From the NCBI RefSeq assembly GCF_964656455.1, contig NC_135712.1:71305239-71369238 (forward strand): a DNA stretch of 64,000 bases, in the 5' to 3' direction. The notes below the pieces were generated by a model. That model saw only the letters and a program-made list of their open reading frames with translations. It was not told the origin of the DNA and made no database searches. Source of the stretch: Halichoerus grypus. Taxonomy: Eukaryota > Chordata > Mammalia > Carnivora > Phocidae. Positions within the stretch are counted from its first letter, which is position 1, and every line of letters begins with the position of its first letter. The position numbers were made by a program, and so were the translations under genes. Of the stretch, positions 53,895 through 64,000 are shown in pieces.

Positions 53895-54070
53895 AAGGAT
53901 GGCGTCATAGAAAAAGCTCTGGCTTATGTTCTAATCCCAGCTCAGCATGAGAAATTGCTATGTATCTTCAACGAATTCATTTAATTTCCCTGGAAATTAA
54001 ATAAGAGAGTGTATATGAATGTGCTTTGTAAAAGATAAAATACTACACCAATGCTAGTTATTAGTAATGA
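53895..54070 (+). mobile_element. MIR SINE fragment
   Basis: 'ggatggcgtcatagaaaaagctctggcttatgttctaatcccagctc' followed by 'ctatgtatcttcaacgaattcatttaatttccc' and 'gtatatgaatgtgctttgtaaaagataaaatactac' fits MIR order with heavy divergence. Confidence 0.6.
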
Positions 54071-54693
54071 TACACGTACTACCTCACCGGATTGTTATGA
54101 GACTTCTTTGAAAGTGCTGTTCAAAAGAAAGTTATTACTATAAAAAATTCTGGAATATTCTGGCCCCACAAAGAACTGTAGATGTAATAAGGGTTTATCG
54201 AATTATCAACAATTGAAAGAAAAACTGAAGCCCAGAACACACTGTATTAGGTTACATAGAATTACAACTGGCAGAAACATATTTCTTATTAAATAAAAAA
54301 AAGAGCCTTTTAAGTGAAACAAATATCAAGTTTTCTAATGATGCTTATAAATCAATTTTTAAGATGGAGAACTTGCTACCATAATTGTTCATTTTTCCTG
54401 GCAGGACAAATCTCATGAACTCACAACCTTTTGTGTCAGGACGAATAGATCCATCCTTTCTGATTATCACTACAGTCGAAGATCTCCGGTGCAAATGTAC
54501 CAACACTGGCGAGGAGGGGCTTGCATTTTGTCCTTTTCCAAATCTGCCAAGAGCTTCACGAGGTGGTTTCTAATACACCTTACTCATCAATAAAACCATC
54601 TCCCTTTGAATATATCCTTCAAACTCAGGGAAAAGAGAGATTGCCAATTCAAAACAACAGACCACAAAAATGACAGTACCTCTAAACGGGAAG
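54071..54693. other. AT-rich unique sequence
   Basis: About 620 bp with no recognised repeat. A 62-codon frame at 54385-54573 has no known domain. Confidence 0.4.
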
Positions 54694-54978
54694 TGTATGA
54701 GTTCTGCAGGGCTGCTGTAATAAAGAACCACAGACTGGGTGGCTTAAACAACAGGAATTAATTTTCTCACAGTCCTGGAGGCTAGAAGTCCACGACTGAG
54801 GTGTCAGCAGGGTTGATTAGTACCGAGGCCTCTGTCCTTGGCTTGTGGATGGCCACCCTCTCCCTGTGTCTTTCCTCTGTACCTCTCTGTGTCTAAATTT
54901 CCTCTTCTTATGAGGACACCGGTCATATCGGATCAGGGCCCATTCATATGATCTCATTTTACTTTAATTACCTCTTTA
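54694..54978 (-). mobile_element. MLT1A-type MaLR LTR, left piece (split by SINEC)
   Basis: 'ttctgcagggctgctgtaataaagaaccacagactgggtggcttaaacaacaggaattaattttctcacagtcctggaggctagaagtcc' through 'tcctcttcttatgaggacaccggtcatatcggatcagggccc' is the reverse complement of an MLT1A-type LTR. A perfect 5-bp host duplication (ggaag) lies at 54689-54693 and 55314-55318, as expected for retroviral-type integration. Non-coding. Confidence 0.88.
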
Positions 54979-55190
54979 TTTTTTTTAAAATTTCTTAAAA
55001 GATTTTATTTATTTGTCATTGGAGGGGGGAGAGAGAGAGAGCGCACACAAGCAGGAGGGAGGGACAGGCAGAGGGAGAAGCAGGCTCCCGGCTGAGCAGG
55101 GAGCCCGGTGCGGGGCTCGATCCCAGGACCCTGGGATCATGACCTGAATCGAAGGCAGACGCTTTACCGACTGAGCCACCCAGGTGCCCC
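54979..55190 (-). mobile_element. SINEC inserted into an MLT1A-type LTR, minus strand
   Basis: 'aaaagattttatttatttgtcattgg' to 'gctttaccgactgagccacccaggtgcccc'. Duplication tttaattacctcttta / tttaattacttcttta at 54963-54978 and 55191-55206, one mismatch. The target lies inside the LTR. Confidence 0.96.
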
Positions 55191-55313
55191 TTTAATTACT
55201 TCTTTAAAGGTCTTATCTCCAAATACAGTCGCATTCTGAGGTACTAGGAGTTAGGACTTCAACATATAAATTTGCAGGGGTGGGGGCGGAGAGACATAAT
55301 TCAGCTCATGAGA
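55191..55313 (-). mobile_element. MLT1A-type MaLR LTR, right piece
   Basis: 'gtcttatctccaaatacagtcgcattctgaggtactaggagttaggacttcaacatataaat' and 'acataattcagctcatgaga' finish the LTR. Without the SINEC and its duplicate the LTR is about 390 bp, close to the family length. Confidence 0.88.
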
Positions 55314-55318
55314 GGAAG

Positions 55319-56220
55319 GTACCCAGTACCTCATGTAACCTTTGAAAAAATAAAAAGCCCATAGAAAACCTCCACGACACCAGTGGAAGACAAAGATACA
55401 CCCTTCTCCTGCACAAATTACACACATTTGTAGTATGTGTTTTGCCCACTCGTGCAAGGGCATGAATGGCACAATGCTATACCTTTCAGTGAAAGCAGCC
55501 CCATGGGAGTGGGTTGTGCGGGACGAGGTGGGGCTTGTCTGTCAGTGTTAAGGTCAGCCGTGCGGCCATCTGAACGGCAGCTGCTGGAGCGGTGGGGAGG
55601 AATGATGTGGGGGGAGGGGGGGAAGCTGTGCAGCTTCTCCAGGAACCAGGTTGGTTCTTTTTCCCCTGACGATTTTTTTTTCCTACAGGAATTGCTCCTG
55701 GCCAGTTAGGAAATCTGGGAGAGATCCTGAGTCCCTGGAGATCTGATCCCCTTCCCCCACCCCAAGCCTAATAGACCACATCTGATGGAGAAGACAGAGA
55801 TGGAAAACACTGTCTCATTAGCAACAGCCTCTGCCCTTGCAGATTTCCAAAGAAATCTGCAAAGAAAAACAAGTGTGTTCAAACACCACGCTACCCCACC
55901 CTGCAGATGGGGGGCCTGGGCCCTACAGTCTGGAAGCTTCCTGATTTTCCTGTGGGAACAGTGGGTGTGATGTGAGGCGTGCTCCAGAATGCCTGTAATT
56001 TTCCACCTGTGGACCTCCCTGACAGATACAAGCCTAAACAGGAGGGACAAAGGGAACCAGGGAAGCACAGCTTCCAATCGAATGAAACGGATCACCTAGA
56101 AACGCTCAGAACTAAAGCAGGCATAACAATGCCCGGGTTATTGAAGGTCCCCTGGGTGCCAGGAATATAGAGACAGGCTACAGTAGAATCCTCTCGCTCT
56201 GACGTAGAGGTCCCTACCTT
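55319..56220. other. Unique sequence, nothing recognised
   Basis: About 900 bp, with a G-rich stretch around 55595-55622. No repeat or exon call is supported. Confidence 0.4.
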
Positions 56221-56221
56221 C

Positions 56222-56350
56222 ATTTTACAGATGAGGAAGCCCAAGTTCAGCAAGGCGAAACAGGTCACCTCCCCAAGACCAACAACTCTGATGGTGCTGG
56301 GGTTTGAACCAGAGCTGGCACAACTGTCCACAGCACGACACTGCCTTCCC
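56222..56350 (-). mobile_element. MIR SINE fragment
   Basis: 'cattttacagatgaggaagcccaagttcagcaaggcgaaacaggtcacctccccaagacc' and 'ggtgctggggtttgaaccagagctggcac' are the reverse MIR signature. Confidence 0.8.
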
Positions 56351-57060
56351 CTGTGGCCAGGCCACTGGCAGCAGAACGCCAGCATCTCGTGCAGGCCACA
56401 GTCCCTGGAGTCAGCACCAACCGGTTCTCTCCTGCCTCTGCCAAGTGCAGCCTCATGCGGCCGCTCAGTGCCCCGCTGAGGATAGCACATCCCAGGCCCT
56501 TGACAGAGGGGAATTGAACTCAAGTATCATTAGGTCATGATATAAGCCACACTAGGTTACTGGGGTGAATGCCAGCGTCCTAATCTGGATGAAGGTATGG
56601 GGAGGCCCGGGGGAGCCCTCACTAGGTTAGTGGAGTGCTGGCCTCTCTGCCCAAGAGGAGCACCCAGCTTTAGCCCTGCAGGGCGAGGGACAAAGGAAGC
56701 GAACAAATTTCCAGACCATGAAGGAATGGCCCTCTATGATCTATGGTGCCCCCTTCTCCACCCCCCCACTCCAACCCTTTACAAGGAGGTGCTTGATCAA
56801 GGGTCTTTATAATAATCTCTAGTTTGAATCAGCAACTTAATCGAGAAGACAAAGTGTCGAACAGGTCTGCCTAACATTGTCACTGTTTTCTTTTGGACAA
56901 ACCATTCCCTCATCACATGCTTTGCTTCTCTAGCTGCCAAACTGAGCCAATAATGCTGACCACCTATTTCCCTTAGGGGAGAGAAGAAAATGTTTACATC
57001 TAGCAGAGCTTGGGGCTCCTGGAGAAAAGTATTAGATAAACACTGTGCCATTCAAATGGA
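56351..57060. other. Unique sequence, nothing recognised
   Basis: About 700 bp with no clear repeat, exon or regulatory cluster. Confidence 0.4.
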
Positions 57061-57071
57061 ATCTGGGTTTG

Positions 57072-57085
57072 TTTTCACTTTCACT
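57072..57085. promoter_or_regulatory. ISRE/IRF-like motif
   Basis: TTTTCACTTTCACT matches the TTTCNNTTTC core bound by interferon regulatory factors, and 'actgaaagt' (57091-57099) adds an opposed GAAA half-site 6 bp downstream. It lies in unique, AT-rich DNA. Motifs of this length arise by chance. Confidence 0.2.
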
Positions 57086-57099
57086 GCCAAACTGAAAGT

Positions 57100-58984
57100 A
57101 TGCAGCATTTCAAAAGTGTCCTCTAGAGCTTTAAAAGCCTTTTTCATTTCCTGAGTGTTTGGGGAAAGAAGGTCCTAATGTGTTTTAGAAAACTGTGTAT
57201 TTTCTCTTTTGGAATTGGAATCTCTGAATAGATAAGGGAAAATCAGATTAAGAAATCAATCTAGTTGTTAATTTCTACTCACACACACAGACCCTCCTTC
57301 CTGGCAGGTGTCAGTTAAAGGTTTATAGAAACACTGTCAATCTGGGGGAAATCCTGATTCATCCTCTCATCCTCATGGAAAGCAGGTATTCGCTTTTCCT
57401 TTTTCTTAATCAGAACTAGTTTCTTAGCCAAAGCCCTTTCTAAACAGCTATTGATTTCCCCCTCGCTGGAATGGGCCATTAGTAATGCTGGGGCCTCAGG
57501 AGTCCCTTTAATGCTCTGTCTTTGTTGGGGGCAGGGTTGTATTTGTTTGCAGAGGCCGTCCGGGGGCCTCCCAGGCATAGGCCACCAGTCCAGCTTCACC
57601 CCAAGCTGGGTCAGAGCGTGGGGAAGTGAGCTTGCTGGCTGCCCTCCCTGTCCCCAGTGCCTCCCCCCACAGCCAGGTCCAGTCTGTGCCCAGCTCCAGC
57701 TCTCAGCAGCTCGCCCCTGCGGGCAGGCACCTGCTAAAGAGAGAACTGGTCACCCAGGCGGGAACTGCTCAGAATAAGGTGTAGGACTGTACCTGAACCA
57801 GATACCTCTTGGGCATCCCCTGAAACTCTCTGTCCTCTCCAAAAGCCATGTGTTTCAACCAGTCTTCACTGCAGTGACCAGTTCTGTGTGGGCCCCAACA
57901 ACCTTCACCTGGGCCTGACCCCACAGTGCCTCACCTCAAGGCCACGCCGTTTGCCCCTAGTTACCGGGCTTCCCTGTTGATCCCGACACATAAAATGCCT
58001 GGCGGCCTACCTGATGTTCATGCTCGTGCAACGTAGAGGAGTGGAGGAATGCATGCCCTCTGGGTCAAATGTCTCCGTTAAGAGATAAGAGCCAGCGGAT
58101 CCTTTCTTCTCTCTTCCTCCTCTAGACTGAGAAGGAACATTGCATATGGTCATCCTATGACCTCTCAGAAGATGGTGTCATGAAATGAGCAGTTGTAGTT
58201 TATACCAAGCTGTGGCCAGCTCGGAATATGCCTTTCTATTGGTTCTCCCTCAGTCCCACACCCCTTTTCCCTTACTTCTGCTCCTTGGGATCATGCCCCC
58301 TAATGAAGCCGATATCCTTATGCAGTTACCCCAGGCTCTGCTTTCTGAGGAAGCTAAGGTGGACAGTCCTTCATAAGGATGTGAACATTTTAAAAGGGAC
58401 ATCTTGAAGGAGGAGGTGTCAAGACTCAAAGAAAGGCATCCTAATGATAGAATCTCTCACAGTGGGCTGAAGGAGGGAAAGGTCAATCCAGAATTCAGAA
58501 GTGGGGGGCGGGGTGGGGGGCTGGAAGGGAATCAGTCTCTCTTTTGCTGCCTTGTCACCTCAACGCCAACTGGCCTCCTCCTCCCTCTGCCCTTGCCTCG
58601 ACCCAGGCTTCTCTCTGCCTAGCTGTGCTGTGACATGCTTTTTTTCCACTTGTACGTTCTGCTTCCCAAGGTGGTTCATCCCAGAGAAACACCTGTTCCC
58701 TCTGAAGGAGGTTGCCTGAGTTATAAATGAGCCTCCAACAGAGAAAGATGTGGTCAAGAGAGGGGAAAGAGAAAAACAGGTAAACAAGTGGGTCAGAATG
58801 TTTCTCTGAGCATCCCAGGATGATGCAAACTTTGCTTTCCCTTGAGTCCTTGGTTTAAACCCTGAAACCAACCTTAGAATGGTCTGAAATCACCCTGACC
58901 ACCACTTTCTTCATGTGCTCTGGGCTTCTCCACGTCTGCTCCTTGCCTCACCCTCTTTCCTCTGTTCATGCGTGCCCTCTTTCT
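57100..58984. other. Unique sequence, nothing recognised
   Basis: About 1.9 kb. 58502-58529 holds a G-quadruplex motif (GGGGGG C GGGG T GGGGGG CTGGAA GGG). Frames at 57451-57777 and 58404-58719 have no recognised domain. Confidence 0.4.
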
Positions 58985-59218
58985 TCCCTATTTTTACATG
59001 TCTAAATCCCATGTGTTCTTCAGGACTCAGAACAAAACGCTAGTTCCTCCAGGGAGCCTTCCTGGATTCCCCAGTTGGGCATGATTTCTCAGTCCTCAAT
59101 ATTTTCCCTTCTTAATTTTCTTACCTCTGACTATAAACATCCTATTTGTGGGACTCTGGCTGATTCTCCCGTGAGTCAGAAAAGGGCCCTGCACGTGGTG
59201 GTTGGTCAAGAAATAATG
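58985..59218 (+). mobile_element. L2 LINE 3' region
   Basis: 'catgtgttcttcaggactcagaac' then 'cctccagggagccttcctggattccccagttggg' (59047-59080), 'tcttacctctgactataaacatcctatttg' and 'gggccctgcacgtggtggttggtcaagaaataatgag' follow the L2 3' order. Its last bases are the insertion point of a SINEC. Confidence 0.8.
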
Positions 59219-59222
59219 AGGA

Positions 59223-59440
59223 GGGGCACCTGTGTGGCTCAGTTCCATTAAGCATCTGCCTTCAGCTCAGGTCATGATCCCACGGTCCTGGGATCGAGTC
59301 CCGCATCAGGCTCCCTGCTTAGCGGTGGTGTGTGTGTGGGGGGGGGGGTGTTGCTTCTCCCTCTCCCTCTGCCTGCTACTCCCCCTGCTTGTGCTCTCTC
59401 TCTCTCTCTCTGTCAAATAAATAAATAATATCTTAAAGAA
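59223..59440 (+). mobile_element. SINEC with internal GT/G expansion
   Basis: Head and body are clear ('ggggcacctgtgtggctcag', 'ctgggatcgagtcccgcatcaggctccctgc'), but the usual 'ggggagcctg' segment is replaced by (GT)n followed by eleven Gs at 59325-59350. The tail grades into GAAA repeats. No convincing target-site duplication remains. Confidence 0.92.
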
Positions 59441-59500
59441 AGAAAGAAAGAAAAGAATAGAAAGGAAGAAAGAGGAAGGGCAGGAAGGAAGGGAAGGAAG
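59430..59500. repeat. Purine-rich (GAAA)n/(GGAA)n tract
   Basis: Grows from the SINEC tail: (GAAA)n then (GGAA)n-like units, all purine on the + strand. A typical microsatellite seeded by a SINE poly(A). Confidence 0.85.
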
Positions 59501-60184
59501 GAGACTCTGGGCCCAGACAAGTGTCTTCTGCGTCTGGGATCTGGCGGGGTCAGTGGCCAGTTTTCTTTGTTTTCTCCTTTGTGTGCACTTCTGATGTTGC
59601 CAATGACAAGCCACAGCAGAGAATCTCAAATTTACTGTTCTCAGGTGAGGCGTTTGCCTGAGGTAATGCTCTCTCTCTGCTTTCCCTCACCTCATAGAAA
59701 AACTTGTGTCCAAAGCCCATTACCGCCCCCAGTGCATGGACCTTGCAGGGAAGAATTGCATAAGGACATGACAGACGTGGGTCCCAAGCATCCAGTCAGT
59801 GGGAAAAGCGGCTTCATGGGATGGGAAGCCCCCCAACCTTGCTTTCTCCTTGATCCTCCTCCCCAGCTAACAGCCTCCTAATCCCTTACCTGGTTTCTCC
59901 TTTGAGTCTGCTCTGTTCTCCCTTTCACACTCTCTGAGGTTTGAGTCCCTGGTGACTGGGTCTACAGCCTTGCATATTTAGACAACGCCCTCTTGCACAT
60001 AGGGAGCCCTCACACAGATGGACTGAGTTACTAAAAACAGACCATTTCCTTAATCCAAATTGCTTAAAGGTAAGGAGCCCCAACCCTGAAGGCAGGGCTC
60101 CCTCTTGGAGGCATGGGTGAAGCATATTAGTGATCCAAGTGGCTTCTAGGCCTGCTGAATCTCCTGTTTGACGCCCAGGGATCC
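59501..60184. other. Unique sequence, nothing recognised
   Basis: About 680 bp with no recognised repeat or exon. Confidence 0.4.
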
Positions 60185-60375
60185 TGTATACTTGCCAGAT
60201 AAGAGACAAAACACTCAGTTACATTTCGATTTCAGATAAACAATGAAAATATTTTAGTATAAGTATATCCCATGCAATATTTGGAACATACTTATACCAA
60301 CAATTATCTGCTGTTTATCTAAAATTCCAATTTAACTGGAGGCCACATATTTTTATTTGCTCAATCTGGCAACAC
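60185..60375. repeat. Long palindromic interspersed repeat
   Basis: An imperfect inverted repeat centred near 60276. Left arm text 'tttcagataaacaatg' and 'ttttagtataagtat' (60230-60265) pairs with 'atacttatacc' and 'gctgtttatctaaaatt' (60288-60327); outer arms 'cttgccagat' (60191-60200) and 'atctggcaa' (60364-60372) also pair. I recall very similar palindromic sequence dispersed in other mammals but cannot name the family. It could form a hairpin or cruciform. Confidence 0.8.
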
Positions 60376-61689
60376 TTCCTTAGCAGGTCCTGGAACCTTC
60401 TCCTGCAGTCATTCTCTGGCACCCAGTTACAGCTTCCCCTCTGGGCCCCTGGGGCCAGGGAGAGGTAGTATCAACTGCAGGAAACTTCAGGAGTTTTGGA
60501 ATTGTCCATTTCTGCCCTCCTAAACTACTTTGCAACCAGAAAAGTAGGATCTCTTTTGATTTTCTTTTAGGATTACTTCTAAGATAGGTTAAACATATAT
60601 GCGTTGTCCTATTGTATATGCTCTATGTCACAGAAGTCATTAAACTTGGAGAGGAGCCGACAGTTTAACAGAGTGTGGCCATGTGCATTCCCTCTTCACT
60701 CTCGGGATGACCCCTAGAAGCAGAGGAGGGCAAGGTGGATCTGTTCATAGTTGGGGAAACGCAGGCGCAGGGAGCTCAGGGACTCGCTGACAGGCTCAGG
60801 AATAGTGCCGGGGGCGGGGGGGCGGGGGGGCAGGACCAGCCCCGGGTCTTAGGCTCCTGGTGTGCAGTGTCCCTCCCTCCTGTGCAGCCCGCCTCCTCAG
60901 GCCACCCGGCTCTCGGTTCATTAGGCAGCAAAGAAGTCTTTGGAGGAGCTGAAAGGGAGAGGAAGCAACCCGGAGGGACTGGTGTGGGGAGCGCACACCA
61001 GAATGGCGTGTTTTAATTGATCTTCGGTTGTGCCAACAACCGCCAACTCCCAGGGCAAGCAGCTGCTGCTTCTGAGTCAGCACCCTTCCGTGAGGCTTGG
61101 CCTGCCCAGAGTGCAGGCATTTCTGGCTCCCCCCACCGCCCCCCGCCGCCCAAGCTCTTTGTGCAGGAAGTGCGTCTGTGCAAAGCAAAAGGTTTCTTCT
61201 GCTTTCTTAATTAGACAAGCAGCTTGGAGCCTGGCGTCCTGGGAATACTGTCCAGGGTCACCTGCAGCTTCGCCCCCACCCCACCACCCGGTTTATCCTA
61301 GAAGCCCTGACAGACCTAACTCTGCTGATGAAGCTAGACACAGCTCTAAAGATGCTGCAGGAGGCTTTTGAAGTACAAAATACTTTGTGAAGGGGTTTGA
61401 AAACTTCTGGGCTTCTTAGCAAGTTTCCTAGCACGCGCGTGCTTTGCACAGCTCCAGGGTGCCTATGCCCCGCTGTAACGGGGGATGGAGAGAAGCTTCC
61501 AGTAGGAAGACGTCCCTCCTGTCTTCCTGGAGACCTTGGGATTTCGGAAGATGTCTTGTCTGGTGAGACAGGAAGAAAGACCCTGGCTGAGGGGCCCTCC
61601 GGCCACTGAACTCACAGAGCCGAAGACTTAACTTGCATCTCCACAAAGATGTTTAACAAGCATCTTAAAGCTAACAGAACCCTTGACTC
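60376..61689. other. GC-richer unique sequence with a G-quadruplex motif
   Basis: 60810-60832 has three long G-runs (GGGGG C GGGGGGG C GGGGGGG), enough for a G-quadruplex. CpGs are somewhat more frequent at 60780-61150, but it does not reach island density by eye. Frames at 60735-61371 show no recognised domain. Confidence 0.4.
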
Positions 61690-62232
61690 CTTCCCTCTCA
61701 CCTCCAACACGTGCCTTCCCTAACCTTCTCCATTTTAATAAATGGCCTCACCACCCACCCCCAAAAGAAATGGTTTTGCCTTAAGCCAAAAATCTAGATT
61801 CATCCTCTATTCCTCTCTTTCTCACAACTCCACAGCTAATCCATCGGCAAGATCCTTTGGTTCTACCACCATGTGATATGTTGATCTGCCCATTTCCTTC
61901 ATCTCCATTGCCAACATTCTCTTCCAAGCCACAACAATCCATTCAAACAACCCAGTAAAGTCTGTCTATAGCCCCTCTGGCTCCATGACAATCCTTTTTC
62001 CCATCCCAAGGCCCTCTATGATCTGGTTCCACCCACCTCCCCTTCAGTGGACTTCTCTTCCTTCAATTAAGAACAAAAATATCTTGTGTCCCTGTTTAAT
62101 CCCCTCAGTACCTGAATTTGCCATGTTCACATTTATCCATCCGTGTTTATGGTCATGCCTCCTTCATTAGAACGTGAGTTCTGTGAGGGCAGGCTGTTTG
62201 TCTTTTTCTCCACCAGATCCCCAGTCTGCCCA
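61690..62232 (+). mobile_element. L2 LINE, ORF 3' part, left piece (split by an LTR)
   Basis: 'aaaaatctagattcatcctctattcctctctttctcacaactccacagctaatccatcggcaagatcctttggttctacc' corresponds to the L2/CR1-clade stretch NLG-V--DSSLSL, very degraded. It continues with 'aaggccctctatgatctggttccacccacctcc' and 'attagaacgtgagttctgtgagggcaggctgtttg', the L2 3' end. No frame survives. Confidence 0.75.
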
Positions 62233-62677
62233 TGTTTTAGTTTCCTAGGGCCACCATAACAAAGTACCACAAAATAAGTGGCTTGAAACAACAGAAACTT
62301 ATTCTCTCACAGTTCTGGAGGCTGGACATCCAAAACCAAGGTCTTATAGGGTCGTGTTCCCTCCAAAGCCCCTAGGAGAGGATCCTTCCTTGTCTCTTCC
62401 AGTAGCCCTGGGTCTTCCTTGGCTATAGGCCCAACCCTCCAAGTTCTCCCTCCACTCTCACACAGTACTCTTCCCTCTGGGTCTGGGTCTGGCTCTGGGT
62501 CTCCTCTTCTTAGAAGGACACCAGTCATATTGGAGTAGGGCAAGTATGACCTCATCTTGACCTGATTATATTTGCAAAGACTCTATTTCCAAATAAGGTC
62601 ACATTCACAGATACCAGGGGCTAAGACTTCAGCATATCTTTTTTTTTTGGAGGGGGCCCACAATTCAACCCATAACA
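62233..62677 (-). mobile_element. MLT1A-type MaLR solitary LTR inserted into L2
   Basis: 'tgttttagtttcctagggccaccataacaaagtaccacaaaataagtggcttgaaacaacagaaacttattctctcacagttctggaggctgg' to 'ggggcccacaattcaacccataaca', a full LTR in reverse orientation with TG...CA ends. Flanks gccca / gcctg are at best a worn 5-bp duplication. Non-coding, old retroviral-like LTR. Confidence 0.92.
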
Positions 62678-62730
62678 GCCTGGCATAGTAGATGTTCAAA
62701 AAACATTTTGCGAATGAATGAGTATTTTCA
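62678..62730 (+). mobile_element. L2 LINE 3' end, right piece
   Basis: 'gcctggcatagtagatgttcaaaaaacattttgcgaatgaatgag' completes the L2 tail interrupted by the LTR. Confidence 0.8.
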
Positions 62731-63400
62731 ACTGGACTCAGTAGAATATAGTGAGCTGATTTCCAGAGCAGCCAACACAAGGGCCTGGGGCTGCCCCTGA
62801 AAGCGAAAGGAAGTGTGCAAATCTATCATGCCAAAGCAACACACTAGAAAGAGAACATTGACATAAACCCGTTGTTGGGTATTACGCCACTTTTGAAAAT
62901 CTTAGAAATCGAAGGAAAAAAAAAAAGAAAATTTTAGAAATCAAATTTAAATTTTTTCTCACTGATTTCATCAAGTGAGCCATCAAGGCAGCCTGCAGTT
63001 TATAAAGGCCTCTCCCTATAACCTGTCTTTAGCTTCTCACAGGAGTGTGCACACATCATTGCGAAAGGGGCAGAAGCTCCGAGGGAGGACGTGGTTTGCC
63101 TGGGGATGGCAGGGCCAGGATGGGGGCCCAGGCTGGTCAGACTCCTTGGCCAGTGTCCCTGAAGGCAGCCAGTGTTGGTTTCATGGGCCCTGGTCAAGGT
63201 CAGTCAGACAGTGTTTGTGCAGAGCTGTGTGATAAAGTCTGAAAAATGAGGAAGAAGACAAGATGGGAGGAACGTTGTTTAGCTTTAATAGAATCTAACT
63301 AGCCAGGACTTGGATATTCAGAAATGAGACCGATTCTGCCCATCGATTCCATTTTAAAAAACAGCAACAACAACTCTATTTTAGAGTAACATCTTTTGAG
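62731..63400. other. Unique sequence, nothing recognised
   Basis: About 670 bp with a short A-run near 62915-62930. No exon or repeat call supported. Confidence 0.4.
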
Positions 63401-63500
63401 ATCACAGCTTCATAGTATTTTAGAGCTGGAAGACACTGTTAGGTTGTGGGAAGAGGCCCTTGTCCTCAAGCAGGATGATAGCTCAGGAGTGGGATTAAGT
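63401..63500 (-). mobile_element. Possible MIR-like fragment
   Basis: 'tcatagtattttagagctggaagacactgttagg' resembles the start of a reverse MIR-type element (TTAGAGCTGGAAGGGACCTTAGAGG). Short and uncertain. Confidence 0.4.
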
Positions 63501-63789
63501 CCCAAATGGCTCTAGGACAAGCAGAACATCCTAAGATTGTCACCAAAGTTCCATGGGGTTCAGAAGTGAGACTGAGTCTCTCGCTTTTATCCTTAAGGAA
63601 ACTTCATAGGGGAGGGGAAGTCCCTTTGACATCGGTCTGGAGGGAACAAAGTGCAAGTTTCACAGTGGAAATGCATTCTGAAAAGAAGGAAGAGCTTGAG
63701 CAAAGGAGACTAGAAAGGACTGGATGTGTTAGTAATGTGGGGAACAGTGGGGGACATGACGAAAAAGCAAGTTGAGACAAGCAGCTCAT
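63501..63789. other. Unique sequence, nothing recognised
   Basis: About 290 bp between MIR traces. An 89-codon frame (63506-63775) has no recognised domain. Confidence 0.4.
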
Positions 63790-63955
63790 TTTTCATGGGG
63801 ACCCTTCAGTGAGGTTCCAGCCCTCGCCAGGCCCCGATTCCCCAAGGGACCTCTCCCTGGGTCTCTGGGCCTGTTTTCTCATCTATAAATAAGAGGGTTT
63901 TCTAAAGATATTAAGTGAGGCCTCACGTTCTATAAAGATGCTGCATTGCTAGGCT
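63790..63955 (+). mobile_element. MIR SINE fragment
   Basis: 'gggtctctgggcctgttttctcatctataaataagagggttttctaaagatattaagtgaggcctcacgttctataaagatgctg' follows the MIR 3' half. Confidence 0.65.
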
Positions 63956-64000
63956 TCCACGTTGAGCTGCATGGTAAGATTTTATTTTAAGAATGGTTTT

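Overview
This window looks like nuclear DNA from a carnivoran mammal. The main evidence is eighteen tRNA-derived CAN-SINE (SINEC) insertions, a family known from Carnivora. Each shows some or all of these parts: a GGGGCGCCTGGGTGGCTCAG-type head with A-box and B-box promoter remnants, a CTCCCTGCTCAGCGGGGAG-type body, a TC-rich block, and an AATAAATAAA(A)n tail. The body type matches what I remember of non-canid caniforms (bear, panda, mustelid, seal). I see no element of the dog-specific SINEC_Cf head or of the typical cat body. The species cannot be fixed by eye.

I find no protein-coding gene I can support. The open frames are short, mostly lack a good start, and fall in repeats or in sequence without codon-like structure. 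There is no RNA gene, CRISPR array, operon or other prokaryotic feature. The window is best read as intergenic or large-intron sequence.

Layout. 1-2970 is unique sequence. 2970-4450 is the decayed 3' end of an old L1, followed by a SINE. 4670-12060 is mostly unique with L2 and MIR fragments. 12069-12249 is a MER5A-like hAT element. 12250-16500 is unique, GC-richer, and holds one strong splice-acceptor-like site with an open frame behind it (15796-15951). 16500-17470 carries two GT microsatellites, each followed by the same 87-bp module. 17900-22600 is mainly unique, with a 20-bp minisatellite and a TATA-like site. 22600-28540 is repeat-dense: MIR, two MER5A copies, four SINEs, an MLT1 LTR, an internally deleted Tigger1-like transposon. 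28540-35150 is mostly unique. 35150-41670 is a set of nested insertions, with young SINEs inside MIR, L2 and L1 remnants. 42260-42645 is a degenerate 21-bp tandem array. 43950-48850 has three SINEs and a MER20-like element. 48850-53600 is mainly unique with conserved-looking AT-rich stretches and MIR fragments. 53600-55320 holds two more SINEs, one of them inside an MLT1A-type LTR. 55320-64000 is unique apart from L2, MIR, a SINE, a long palindromic repeat (60185-60375) and a second MLT1A-type LTR inside an L2.

Nothing here works together as a pathway. What can be read is insertion history (old L2/MIR/L1, then MaLR LTRs and DNA transposons, then SINEC copies with intact target-site duplications) plus a few candidate regulatory or exon-like stretches. 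Family names come from memory of consensus sequences; no database was searched. Edges of the old elements are approximate.
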